Shown here piece after piece: positions 23,292 through 35,173 of a DNA stretch of 64,000 nucleotides. The notes beneath the pieces were generated by a model, which was not told the DNA's origin, searched no databases, and saw only the letters and a list, made by a program, of their open reading frames with translations. Every line of letters starts with the position of its first letter. Position 1 is the first letter of the stretch. A program made the position numbers and the translations under genes. Source of the stretch: Onchidella celtica (lineage: Eukaryota > Mollusca > Gastropoda > Systellommatophora > Onchidiidae); the NCBI GenBank assembly GCA_963931925.1, contig OZ007570.1:58601240-58665239 (forward strand), in the 5' to 3' direction.

Positions 23292-26200
23292 GATGCGAAA
23301 ACTTAGACAGTGGGGTGGGTATTTATGCCTGCGACCCGGAAGCTTACAAAACGTTCTGCGATGTGCTGGATCCCGTCATCAAAGACTATCACAAGCTACC
23401 AGAGAAAAAGAACATTCACCACCCAAACGCGGATTTCGGCGACCTTGAAAAGCATAAGCTGGAAGACCTTGACCCCGAGGGCAAGTTCATCATCAGCACA
23501 AGGATCAGAGTGGGCAGGTCACAAGGCGGTTATGGATTCCCACCTATTCTCACAAAAGAGGTATTCTCAAAGCCGTCTATTCGCACAGTTTAGGACTGCA
23601 GAAATGGTGTTATAATAATTTGGTTTAATTATCTTTTTTTTTCATTTTCATAAAGCTCAAAGAAACAAACATCAGAATTAAGCCACAGTTAAACAAGTAA
23701 AAAATCAGTTCCATGAGGTTTGATGTGAAGTGTGAGCCCAAGCAAAATTTCAGCTAAATGCAACAGGCAGTTTTAGAGACAAAGGGTGGTGATCCCGCTC
23801 ATTCTAAAAAGAAAAAAAACGCACAAGGATGTAATACTTATAGAGTGACTATTTGCGCCATGTGGCGGCCAAATTTGATTTTTGTTTGCACAGTGAATTT
23901 TCCAGATAGTTTTAGGGTTAGGACGAAAGTTAGAGTTAGGATCATATTGGTTGGCCACAAAAACCTGTCTTTGATGGCGAAATGCCTAAAGTGATGTTTT
24001 CAGAAACTGGCCAGTAATTGGTCACAATAAAAAATATTATGCTTTGGATGCATGGCCCAAATAACCGGTGCCAAATAATTATAGAATCATTCGTTAGTTG
24101 TGCCCTTTGCCCTCTGAGAGCTCAAGCCAAGCTATTGATAACTGCCCTCCGCCCTGTCAGGTGTACCTTGTAATCAAGCTTGTATTCCCAGGAGGAGCGG
24201 GGTGGGGAGGGGGTGGAATCAGGTCAGAAATTGTCTGCGATATTTGTGAGTGATTTGCAAAAAGCATTTATCTGCCCATTTCCATTTTCAGTTAGGCGAT
24301 ATCAATATACAGCAATCATATCATACATTGATTTTTGTTTTTCTTCTCAGCCACTTTTAGATTAATTTGTAATGTCTTCAGTTATCAACAGCATCAAATG
24401 CCTCACTGATGTGAAGAAAAACGAGGGTGATATGATCGCTGTGGCGCTAAAGTGGACCATCCCACACGTTTATTTCCCGGTGTTGCACAAATGCACTGTT
24501 TTGTCAGTACGTAACACTGTAAAAGAATGCGACTATCGCCACCTTACAAGATTTCATGAAGCCACCAAAAAGTAACAAAGACAAATGAAAAACAACTGAT
24601 TTTTACTCAAAACATGACTAAGATGGGCCGCTTTATTTCTACAGAGACTGTAAATTCAGTAACTGGCAGTATAGACAAAATGTGGCAAAAAAGAAAAAGT
24701 TGTATGTGGCAAAGCCTCGCATAAGTAATGATACGGAAACGATACAGTAAAACACAGAGGCAAAGGGAAGACACACCAAGCTTTCGGTGTGTGTTTGTTA
24801 CCTTTACCAGGGGCAAAAAAAAAATAATAGGATTTCTGTATTATTTCTTACGCGAGGCTTTGCTACATACAACTTTTTCTTTATTGCCATATTCTGTCTT
24901 TGCTTCAAGCTTTGCTGCGACTTGCACGAGTTTTCAGTGGTTTGTAGAACTGACAGTAACTATAGTAACGATGTTTTAAATTCATGTTCAGGCCCGGCAA
25001 GAGCTGGAGAACAAAGCAGTGGAAGCCCTGAACAGTTTGAGCGATGAGCTGAAGGGTACCTACCACCCACTGTCGGGCATGGACTCCGAGACGCAAACCA
25101 AGCTGACTGAAGACCATTTCCTCTTTAAAGACAGCGACAGGTAGGTGTTTGAAAAAGTGTCATGAGTATGGTCACCATCCAGGTAGGTTTCACGCTGAAG
25201 AACACCCGGTGTCTAATCTGGGTGTGGTCGGGCTTCTAGTGCAAGAAAGATCTGGGATGGAAGCACTTGTTTAACGAGAAATTCCTCTGAAGATCTCTTG
25301 TAATCTCGCTCCTCAAGGTCCCTTTGTGCTGAGGGGGGCGGACTAGGCAAGGAAGGACCAAAAACAACTAAGTAGCTCTTGGTGTTCCTTTGCCTGATGG
25401 AGACTTATACCTAAGTAGTTTGTTCTGTCTTCATTCTTTTAGAATTTACCGTTCAGTTTCCTTTATCTTTGTTCCTAAAGTAAGGCTTTGCGAGAAAAAC
25501 TTTCTCTCTCTTTTTTTTTTTTTTCAAGATCATTTTGCCACACTTTAAGTTTATGCGATGCCCTGCTGCGACCCCACAGATTTTATGTGCATTTTGTTTT
25601 GGTAAAAAAATTGACAGGTAGGGTGGCAACATGTAGTCTGGATAAACAATTTAGAGGGAAACATCCTATAAACTTTTACAGTAAATACAAATGCATTTCT
25701 GTTATTTTACCTGGGTTGTGTTATGATTGAACTTCGCAATTATTTTTTGTTTTGTTTTGTAGTTCATTTCGTTTTCCCTCTGCTCTGCACGTTCTGGCAA
25801 TTCTTCAGCTTCGTGAAGTCCAGTAGAATACAAAGTCTCTACCAAAATGGACAAACACTCTGAATATTTACTAATACATGTCAGTTAAGATACATCGAAG
25901 ACATACAAAGTCAAATTCAGAGAGAACTGATATGTAATTATTTGAGTTCTCGCACGTGTCCAAACTGACGGCCGTTCTGGGCCAGGCACTGATGACAACG
26001 CAGTTTAACGGAGCTGCTAACAATATTAAACAGTTCATTTGTGTAGACACTTTTTAGACGTCCCGTAGTGTGTAATTTTGCTGTCCTACTATGTGCACTT
26101 TCACTGTATTTCCACAGATTTCTGAAAGCAGCTGGAGGTTATGATGACTGGCCCACAGGCCGAGGTATCTTTTTCAATGAAAACAAGACTTTTCTAGTGT

Positions 26201-29200
26201 GGGTGAATGAGGAGGATCATTTGAGAATCATCTCCATGCAGAAAGGTGGAGACATTGGGGCAGTTTATAAGAGGCTGGTCACTGTAAGTGCTCATCATCA
26301 CGGTCATAACACAGTTGTCCAAGACATTTTTTTTAGTATTTTAAGATAAGGCCTAATGGCCCAGATAAAATAAGATTCGTTGTTTTATTTCCCGAAAAGC
26401 ATGTAGTTTTATATCGAATCTTCAAATTCTGAATTTTGACAAGAAACCACTTTTGGACAAGTCACAAGATTTGCAAAGCAGTGATACATTTTCACGCTTT
26501 CTGAAAGTGTTGTAAAAATTACATCGGCAAACTGTGTTATGACTGGCGTCGTTCTAAACTTTATTAGAGAGGAGTGTATTCGGAAGTGAAAAGTGAATAG
26601 AAAGGAAATTAGATTTTCGCCATAAAACCAAAACTTTATCCTTCTACAGGCCGTGAAAGTAATAGAAGAAAAGATCAAGTTTGCCCGAGATGATCGCCTG
26701 GGCTTTTTGACTTTCTGTCCATCCAATTTGGGCACTACTCTCAGAGCCTCTGTCCATATCAAAGTCCCACATTTGGCGGCCACAGACAAGTTCAAGTCCA
26801 TATGTGACAAGCTCAACCTTCAAGCCAGAGGTGAGAAAATTAATAAATGTATTTTTGTAATCATATACATGTTGAATATGAAGTAATTAATTTCTCCTTA
26901 GCGGCGTAACCAAGGTGGGTGACACCTGGACAAACAAACAGTGATGCCTCTTGGAAAATGTGCTCGTCAAAATGTGTGCGATTACATATATGGTTGAATT
27001 CTTAAACATATTGGTATTCAAAGTGCTCTCCCTATAATTCTTTACCAAAACATTCACATAACAAAATAATAAAAACTAAATGTACTATAGAGCTAAACAA
27101 ATGACATTGCGTCACTGCATGCCTTTTTACATTTTACGGAAAAAGTGTGTTAGGTCTTTATTCTAGGGAGTTCGCTGCCCTTGGCATTTACACTTCATTT
27201 TTCTTGTTTTTATTTTGTTTGTTGTGGCGGGGACTCGTTTTTTAGAATTTTGCCCGGGCAGCGGCCTGTTCGGTCTGCTCTTTTCGATTTCCACCCGCCA
27301 AGGTATCTTTAAGAGCGCAACGTACACACGGGCCCTACGAATTTTTCGTCCTTGTCCGAGAAGACTAGGTGCTCGATCCTACCTCCCATAGGATCAGAGA
27401 CAGGAAAGTATGAGAAAAATCTTAAAATTCCAAAATGCTTGCACCGACCGGGATTCGAACCCGGTACCTTCGGCATGAGAGGCGAGCACACTGCCTCTAG
27501 GCCACCGTGTCCCTGCATCTTACGAAAAGGCGACACCTCCTCCTTTTAAACTGAAACTGTGTTGGTCCACATTAGTCTCTGAACCAGTTTTTCAAGATTG
27601 GTCAATACCACAAATTAACAGATATTATGTTAGCAAGATGGGTGGCGCTGCCCGGGCGTCTATGCTCACTGTGTGTGCAATCATCCGCCTCCTTTTTGTG
27701 GGTTGTACCAGCAAATGTAACAGCAACATGAAGCCTGTACCGATACCGAGGATCAAGGCATAAGCTGTCTCATCCGCTGTAGGTGATTGATGGTAGATCC
27801 ATTCTCTGCTGGGGGGGGGGGGGGGTATTTGTTAATTGCCGATCAATTTTCAGTTTTTAGTTTATTCATCATAGACGGTTGTACAGCAGCGTCTATTTTA
27901 ATAATTTGCCATTTTGCGTAATTTTCCAGATACAGTTTTATGTCTATTTTATTACTGCGTTACCATCCTTTCCCAAAAAAGGTCACCCTGGGCTGGAAAT
28001 TATGTGTTCAATGCCATTTTTTTTTGTTTTGTTAGTTGTACACACAAGGGTCAGTAATTCTGTCTGATATTTTCAAACCGCAACCGGTACCTGGCACAAA
28101 TGAACCCATCACATACGTAGAGAGGACCTCTCAGATAACTTTATGTAGTTACTCATTTCTGTTAGATCAAAATATTGGTAGAAGCTATTTGGGGCCAAAT
28201 TGTCAACGTACTCACTGTGGGGGCTTTGTTACCCACTTGTGACCAGTTTCTAAGAAAGCTATTGCGATCATGTCACCAATGAAAAAGCTGTTGTGGTCTA
28301 AACGTACTAAATGTAATCCTAACTCTAATCCTAAAACTTTTTTTTAGGGAATTCACTGTACAAACAAACCTCAGTTTGGCCACACGGCGTAAAAATTCTC
28401 TTCGAAAAAAGGCCAGGTAGATCTCAGCAGAAGCTTTGTATTAGTTGTTGGATAGTGGACTTTTATTGCCTCTGGTATGTCTCTGTACCACGAATCACGA
28501 TTGCAGTTTGCTAAGCGCTATTTCTGAGATCAATGGTGGGAGATTAGAAGTGAATGGCTGCTCACTTTCATGTTCTTTATAATGTTTCATTCTGACACTG
28601 AATTTATCTCAGGTATTATTTGTAAAGTAAACTTGAAGAAGATCTGGCGATTAATATATGAGATGTTACATTCTGACGATCAGGTATCCATGGAGAGCAT
28701 ACAGAGAGTGAAGGCGGTGTCTACGATATTTCCAACAAACGGCGCCTGGGTTTGACAGAGTTCCAGGCAGTGCAGGAGATGTACAACGGCGTCAAGGAGA
28801 TTATCAAGCACGAGAAAGAGCTAGCCTGGTAGGTCCACTGTACGTTGTGACCACAGCTGGCATAATGTTTCTTTAAATACACCAGATCTTGATTTCTCAT
28901 TAGAGAGGGTGTAAATACACATGTACATTGATTTGCCACGAGTGTTATGAACTAGAATAGTCATTTGGCTCACATTTTTTCTTGCCTTTGATGACCGGAA
29001 TTTGATCTCCATTTTGAGGTGGAAAGTAATCCCAATGTCATAATGGCCCCTAGCTATACAAATATTGAGGTTTATTTTCCTGTGGTCATTAAGTTGTTGC
29101 TGGACTAGTGGTTCCAAAGCTAGAACGATTTCCAGCGAAAACGAAATAGTGATCATTGAAGAAGTTAGTTCCATACCATGCCAAAGTCTACCTGGACTGC

Positions 29201-32200
29201 AAAACAATCTGTATAATTGCGCTTCAAGATCTGCGAGTGTACTGTCTTCTGTGCAAAGAATATTAACCTAGGACTGTTTATGTTAGACTGAGACTGTTAT
29301 CATTAGACTGATACACCTTGAACGAGATGAACATTTCAGAATCATACAGTGCACGTAAGAGTTTTTGTGCAGTACCTTAGGTCTAGCTTTGTGTGACTTA
29401 GACAAGGTATTGAACTAAGCTCTTCAATTGTAATAAGTTTCGGTATGAATAGAGAGATAAATTTGACTCAAATCATGGGAATGATTGCAAAATCATCAGC
29501 ATCAAAACAAAGGCGCATCTCAGCTTGTCATATATTTGTTGTGGTATTTTTGTGCATAATTATATCACCAGCTGTATATCGGAAATTAATGTGTCTTTGT
29601 TGCTCCACGCAGGCGCCCAGAGAATGTTGATGAAATGTTTGACCACCTGAGCAAGGCCAAGACCTGCAAGTCTCTGCTCAAGAAACATCTGACCAAAGAT
29701 ACGTTCGAGAAGCTGAAGGACAAGAAAACCGCGCATGGTGCTACTTTAGGAGAATGCATCTTATCCGGTGAGTTAGTCTACAACTGACCGAAAATTGAAA
29801 TTAAAATAAGTTTTTTTTTTCAGACAAATATGTGCTTCAAATATGTGCTTATGCATGAAAATCGAAATTGTACCTTTTTTCTCGGAGCTGAAAACTGGAA
29901 ACAAGAATCGCCATGATACTGAATAGGTTAATTAGTATCAACACATAGTATGTCTAATATGCACAGAAAATATAAAGCACATATTACATGTATATGTTTT
30001 CTATTCATGGCAACTATGTTATCAATACCACTATTTAAATTGGAAATCTGAATTTTTTAGCTGCAGTTGATGGTTTATAAGCATCTCTTTCAAATCAAAA
30101 CTTCGACCACAGAAACAGGTTATCTGAGCATAAGCCTCCGACCTTCCATCATGGTAAATAACAAAGCCAGAATCTACAATAAACATGGGATTAAGGGCTA
30201 TGATGACAACCAAGCGAGCCACGTGCTGCTCCATCCATGAATAATTAATTAATTGTAACAGCTTACAGCAAACATTTAGCCGAATTACCTTAGCTGACTG
30301 CCAGCCCATAACTTTAATCCTGTGCCTAAACATCAGCTGAAAATGTAATAATGATGAGTTCTATCGGAATGGGAACTTTACCAAATCACTTTAAAAAAGT
30401 AAGTAAAATACACGTTAAAAACATTCGTTTCCTCAATCGAATTTCTTCTCCTGCGAGCGCATGCCAGTGACTAGATTATTCTAAACTCAGACACACATAC
30501 GAAGTTACACAGCAACCTGTAGGGTCTCACCAGGACTTGGCACAAACTTTTAAAATGTAGCCAAATAAAATTATTTTAAATGCATGACACAAAGCTCTGC
30601 CTTAGTGCCAAACAACAAGAAAACTATAATAAATTCCAAACGTACTAATATCAAAACTGTCCACAGGACACACTTACTTTGTACCTTGCCATCTCAGTGC
30701 GTGTATAAAATGACTTCCCCATGCACAGTTAATACTTTACGTCAAAGGCGTCTGCATGAAGCAGTGGCAGAACTATTCACAAACAATACATTATTATGAC
30801 AAATCTTTCCAGGTGTTCTCAACCTAGACAGTGGTGTGGGCCTCTACGCCGCTGACCCGGAATCCTACACCGATTTTGCTCTATTGTTTGATCCCGTCAT
30901 CAAAGACTATCACAAAATCAAGCCCAGTGACGCCATTGCCCATCCGGCGTCAGATTTTGGCGATCTGGAGAACCTTGGCTTCGCTGACCTTGACCCAGAA
31001 GGGGAAATGATCGTGTCCACTCGCATCAGAGTTGGACGTTCCCACAAAGAGTTCGCCTTTCCTCCGGTGCTCACGAAGGAGGTAATCCTGTCTTGTGGAA
31101 TTGTTAAACAAGCGGCTTGTCTTTCTTTCTTTCTTTTCTCTCTTTCTTTTCTCTCTGTCTTTCTTTCTTTCTTCTTGTGTGCTCCTTTCTTTCTCTCTAC
31201 CTCTTTCTTTTTTCCCTTTCTTACTTACTTCTTCTTTTCCTTTCATTCTTTCTTTCTTTCCTTTACTTGTGAAGATTAAACAATTTACCTCTAGTGTAGA
31301 CTTTCGTTTAGTAATAAAATTATTATCAAGATGCCTCACAATGACCCGAATCCCGAAAGATATACTCAGCTGTGTTTATTATTGCAGAGTTTAGACTGAT
31401 ATGGCACGAGGAATAACACAATACACATGTGTACAGTGCAGCTTTCCTGTCTCATGTCCGGGACTATCTATAATTTAAGCTTGAAATAAAAGCCCACTTA
31501 TATTGACCCCTTGGCCATATTTTAAAAGAAGAGATTGTATGTATAGCCCACCACGTCTAAGTCCAACTGGCCCCCAAAACAAATAGTACAGTTGTGGATA
31601 AAGATTAGGCAATATACTGTCATCTGTGGAAAGGACACTAACCCAGGAACGACACTTTAAGCTTTGAAGTTTTCAGAGACATAGAGTGCTCGAAAAATAC
31701 TTGTTTGTAAGTATTTCAGTTTCAGCTATTTGTGACATGGGCACGATGTACAATTTAAACACTTCAATTCTGATGTCATTAAACTCATACGAATTATCTT
31801 TTTTTTTTCTTTTTTGCTTGGTGCCTTCCAGGACAGGACTCAGATGGAGCAGAAGAGTGTGGATGCCTTAAATGGTCTATCAGATGAGCTGAAAGGTAGT
31901 TACCATCCCCTGGAAGGCATGGGTAAAGAAACCCAGGAGCAGCTGACCAATGATCACTTTCTCTTCAAAGATGACGACAGGTAGGAAAATCATTTAGTTA
32001 ATATCAGATGAATTGTACGTCATTCACTGATTACTGATAAGAGTGGGGCGTTTTTTAAAGTTATGCCTGGTCAGTGGTCAGAAAAGTAGGGGTGAAAGAA
32101 AGAAGAAAGACAAGTGATCCAAGTGGGACCCGAATACATTACCTCTGCCATGCCACCAAGGCTTTTCTGAGCACTGACTAGGTATACACTTCGAAACAGA

Positions 32201-34935
32201 GTCACCTTTGGGCTTTATCATGAACTAATTTACGTATTGCTCTGTCTCCGACAAGCTCCAGCTTACCAAATACGTCAGTCATTAATAGTTTAAGCTCTTG
32301 TGGTTGCGGAATTAGATTGAACTTGCTGTAAATAACGTTTTCTGTTAAGAAAACAACAAAAGGCCTCTGTCGATCGTGAACGATCATGAATATTCATCGA
32401 ATGTATTAGTTGTCCTGTCCATCGGCTTGTCTGGGGCAGCTTCGACTGTGGCTGTGGAGACCAGTGCGAGAGTGGCAGACTCTGTCGCAAATGTCACATT
32501 TATACACTGCCTCTGGTCTGGTTTTCTGGAATATTGTCCAGCAATATCAGTGGTTTGAATTTAAAAAAAGACATGACCTGGTACTCTCCTCGTGTTGTAT
32601 TGACACATCAACTTGCTGGCCAGAAGAACAAGTGTTCAGAGCATTTAAGCATTTCTGTGTATGTTTACACGAGACTGAAGAGATGGCTGTGACTGTTCAG
32701 GTTTATTTAACTTTATTATGAGCACGTTGTAGCGAGGTGCAATGATTCTAGGGTAGAGCGGCAGCGGAAGATCTCAGCTTTAGTACCATTTTCCATGCCA
32801 TTCTTTCAGTCTATTCGAAATCTTCTATTCTTCATGCGTTTAATCTCTTTCAGGTATCAAACTATTTCCTACGGGTATAAAAAAAACAACAAAAAAAAAA
32901 ACGGTAATTGAAGATAACAAATTTCAGCACTCTCGTTGCTACTCGTACTCTCTTGTGTTTGATTGCAGGTTTTTGAAGGCAGCCGGAGGCTATAATGACT
33001 GGCCCACGGGCAGGGGAATTTACTTCAATGAGAACAAGACTTTCCTAGTGTGGGTAAATGAGGAAGATCACTTGAGAATCATCTCCATGCAGAAGGGAGG
33101 AGACATTGCTGCAGTCTACAAGAGGCTGGTTACTGTAAGTTTCTTTTTGTCTGTATTAGGTTGTGGTCAATAGATGAAACTGAGATGGGAAAGTAGGCAA
33201 ATTATGTGTTATGTGTTTGTGCCAAGTACCTGTGATCATGTGGTCGGGTTTCTCGTTCTAATTCTTAGATACATAAAATCATGAAATTTATAAAATGTCG
33301 CTGGAACATAATATGGCGAGTTAACGATGATAAACATGATTGAACAAATTCTTCTTCTTCTTCTGCTAAACAACCTGATTATAGTGTAGTTACATGTTAT
33401 GAGTAATTGGGCGTGTTGGGCACTGAGTTAGGTTTGTTTTGCGTCGGTTTTGATTGAGACTTGGGCTTCCTGGGAATCAAGTGCTAGCGAGAGAGAATCG
33501 TTTCAGTTTCACAAGTGCGCCAGCTCCATGGTCCACAAAACCAAGCTAAAGCAGCCTTGACTCAGTGCACTGTAGGCCTTAGAACTGTCATCACTTTAAG
33601 CCTTTGACTACTGACGTTGTGAGAGCTAAATTTTCTCAAATCCGGTTATGAAGATCCACTTTTTTAAATTACTTTAAATAGTGAATATTATGAATCTGAA
33701 TCAGGATGTTGACCTGTATTTAGAAGCTAGTGATGGCTATCCAAAATCTGCAATTGTTAGGGCAGTAAAGAGTTAACAACGATGTTCTTTCCGCATTGAA
33801 AGGGTTAGTGGGCATTTTGGTCAAATATTTAACAAAGACAGTTGAATATCATGTCTTTAAACACGCCCATCAATTTACATAGAACTTCCTTATTTCTTTA
33901 CATCCATATAGGTTTTGTTTTATAATACATGTACACGTAATTGCAGACTGTTTTAAAGCTTCTATCATTAATGCACTTTGTGGCTTCGTGCTCAGGCCAT
34001 CAAATCTATGGAGGAGAAGCTGACCTTTGCCAGGGACGACCGTCTAGGATATCTGACTTTCTGTCCCACTAACCTGGGCACCACCCTGAGAGCTTCAGTT
34101 CACATCAAAATCCCGCATCTGTCGGCACGCAAGGACTTCAAGTCGACCTGCGAGAAGCTCAAACTGCAAGCCAGAGGTAAACATGAGTTCATCTTTCCTG
34201 TTATGGAGTATGTGGAAAGAGGGGGCATAAGAAATACATGTACGACTTCAATCATATCAATAATTTAAAATGTAACATTTATCCACATACATTTCATTTT
34301 AAGGGTCAAAATAAAGCCATTGCTATGTTCCATTTTTGTCATCAAGCTTTATATGTAGACTGTCATGAAGTGCCCTGCTACTTATGAGTAAAAGTAGTTT
34401 TAAAATTCCGAGTGCAAGGTTTGCGACGTTAACTTAAACTACCCATTGCCTGATGTACCAAAATGCCTTTCTCCCACATCAGTGGGTAAATTATATAAAA
34501 ACCCATTATACTTTTAATGTAGTGTTGCATCTGGTGACGATAGAAATTCTTGTAACAAATCTGCAACATCATCACAGTAGGTCTTTCGAAGTTAAAAAAA
34601 AAGATACGTGTATACGGAGAGTAACTTTAATGACGCCAGATGTAACAGACCAGTTGACGTTTTGCAAATTATACTTTAATACACTGTAATTCGATGAGTG
34701 AAAGTTATTCAACAACTGTTCATGAAATATACCGGTATACGTGTTCTTCTCTGTGTCAGGCATCCACGGAGAGCATACAGACAGTGAGGGCGGGATCTAT
34801 GACATCTCTAACAAACGACGATTGGGCCTGAGCGAGATCGACGCTGTCAAGGAAATGGCTGCCGGCGTACAAGAAATCATGAGGCTGGAAAAAGAGGCTG
34901 CCACCGGAAAAACCAAATCCTGCAACGTTTTGTAA
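23292..34935 (+). CDS. Two-domain arginine kinase (phosphagen kinase), 5' end not found
   Basis: Catalyses ATP + L-arginine to ADP + phosphoarginine, the ATP buffer of molluscan muscle, sperm and cilia. Exons: 23292-23560, 24992-25140, 26118-26283, 26650-26830, 28684-28828, 29613-29767, 30813-31081, 31832-31980, 32969-33134, 33996-34176, 34760-34935. All junctions are GT-AG and the reading phase is continuous. About 668 codons are visible; with a first exon of ~50 codons the protein would be ~720 aa, the size of fused two-domain kinases. Each half carries a complete active site. The last four residues are C-N-V-L followed by the stop, a possible prenylation signal. A first exon must lie upstream, since the visible frame starts in the middle of a codon. 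Two-domain arginine kinases are known from bivalves and sea anemones. Confidence 0.93.
23846..23990 (+). repeat. Dispersed repeat family C, copy 2 (arginine kinase intron)
   Basis: GTGACTATTTGCGCCATG, then TTGTTTGCACAGTGAATTTT, a GGGTTAGGACGAAAGTTAG stretch and GATGGCGAAATG. The same order of blocks is seen at 7390-7600 and 28185-28400 on the other strand. Confidence 0.55.
24680..24950. repeat. Fold-back copy of repeat family B (arginine kinase intron)
   Basis: About 50 bp at 24685-24735 (AAAAAGTTGTATGTGGCAAA, GCCTCGCATAAG) returns inverted at 24835-24890 (CTTACGCGAGGC, TTTGCTACATACAACTTTTT). The loop holds a shorter hairpin, ACACACC...GGTGTGT. The right arm continues into the CTGCGAC block shared with 5097-5180, 25490-25590 and 39045-39140. 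Confidence 0.6.
25490..25590 (+). repeat. Dispersed repeat family B, partial copy (intron)
   Basis: A T run, then GCCCTGCTGCGACCCCACAG and TTTTATGTG, matching the right part of the copies at 5097 and 39045. Confidence 0.45.
27149..27511 (-). repeat. tRNA-derived SINE, copy 3 (arginine kinase intron)
   Basis: The best-preserved head of the four: on the minus strand GGTGGCCTAGAGGCAGTG (A box) and CCGGGTTCGAATCCCGGTCG (B box). Body and AATAAAGACC tail follow. An imperfect ~15-bp duplication flanks it (TACATTTTACGGAAAA on the left, TGCATCTTACGAAAA on the right). It lies in the intron between the fifth domain-1 exon and the one before, antisense to the gene. Confidence 0.8.
28185..28400 (-). repeat. 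Dispersed repeat family C, copy 3 (arginine kinase intron)
   Basis: Minus-strand copy with GGTTTGTTTGTACAGTGAAT, TTTTAGGATTAGAGTTAGG and GAAACTGGTCACAAGT blocks, parallel to the copy at 23846. Confidence 0.55.
29613..34935 (+). other. Arginine kinase domain 2 (exons f-k) and C-terminal CaaX
   Basis: A complete phosphagen kinase fold. The N-terminal segment (29613-29767) has [12 protein letters not shown] and [13 protein letters not shown]; then [41 protein letters not shown] and [13 protein letters not shown]. The active-site Cys and Glu are present. The tail ..[15 protein letters not shown] extends past the usual end of the family, with basic residues before the terminal C-N-V-L. Leu in the last position favours geranylgeranylation. 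Exons 269, 149, 166 and 181 bp long are shared with domain 1. Confidence 0.92.
31112..31262. repeat. (CTTT)n polypyrimidine tract (arginine kinase intron)
   Basis: Interrupted CTTT/TTTC repeats shortly after the donor of the 30813-31081 exon. It lets the exon frame run on as a spurious Phe/Ser-rich tail. Confidence 0.9.
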
Positions 34936-35167
34936 TGGACATGGTGCCACGACCCATTTCCTTTCTCATCCAAGACAAAAAAAATGTTCTTTTCGGCGTC
35001 TTCTCTCAGTCTTCATTATTATTATCTTCAAAGAATACATGTGTTCATTTCTAGTGACCACTGAGCGTATGCTAATTTTGTTTCGTAAACTTGTAGTGAT
35101 TTTTTGTGTTGTATTGAAAGAAAGTGTTTTGTTAGCAAAGATGGATGAATTTTCACAGATAAAAGAA

Positions 35168-35173
35168 AATAAA
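35168..35173 (+). terminator. Polyadenylation signal of arginine kinase
   Basis: AATAAA 233 bp after the stop codon, in a T/A-rich 3' flank, with T/G-rich sequence following. It is the first canonical hexamer downstream. Confidence 0.6.

Larger units (their letters stand above)
23292..28828 (+). other. Arginine kinase domain 1 (exons a-e)
   Basis: Substrate specificity loop [14 protein letters not shown]-binding arginines in [23 protein letters not shown] and [10 protein letters not shown]; catalytic Glu in WVNEEDH; reactive Cys in the signature FCPSNLGTT. All residues known from the Limulus enzyme to touch arginine or ADP are kept, so this half should be active. The N-terminal helical segment is the missing exon. 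The last exon ends with ..KHEKELA and a split Trp codon that joins domain 2 directly, with no stop and no spacer. Confidence 0.9.

Noticed and set aside
27440-27511. Possible tRNA gene on the minus strand
   Set aside because: Good A and B boxes, but four diverged copies with the same long body show it is the SINE head; no complete cloverleaf was seen.
30836-31279. 147-codon ORF as a separate small gene
   Set aside because: It is one arginine kinase exon read through its donor into the CTTT intron tract.
32070-32170. Diverged relative of the SINE inserted in pol (GAAAGAAGAAAGACAAGTGA then TGGGACCCGAATAC)
   Set aside because: Similarity to the 54.3-kb SINE is suggestive but short and degraded; boundaries could not be set, so it is not listed as a feature.
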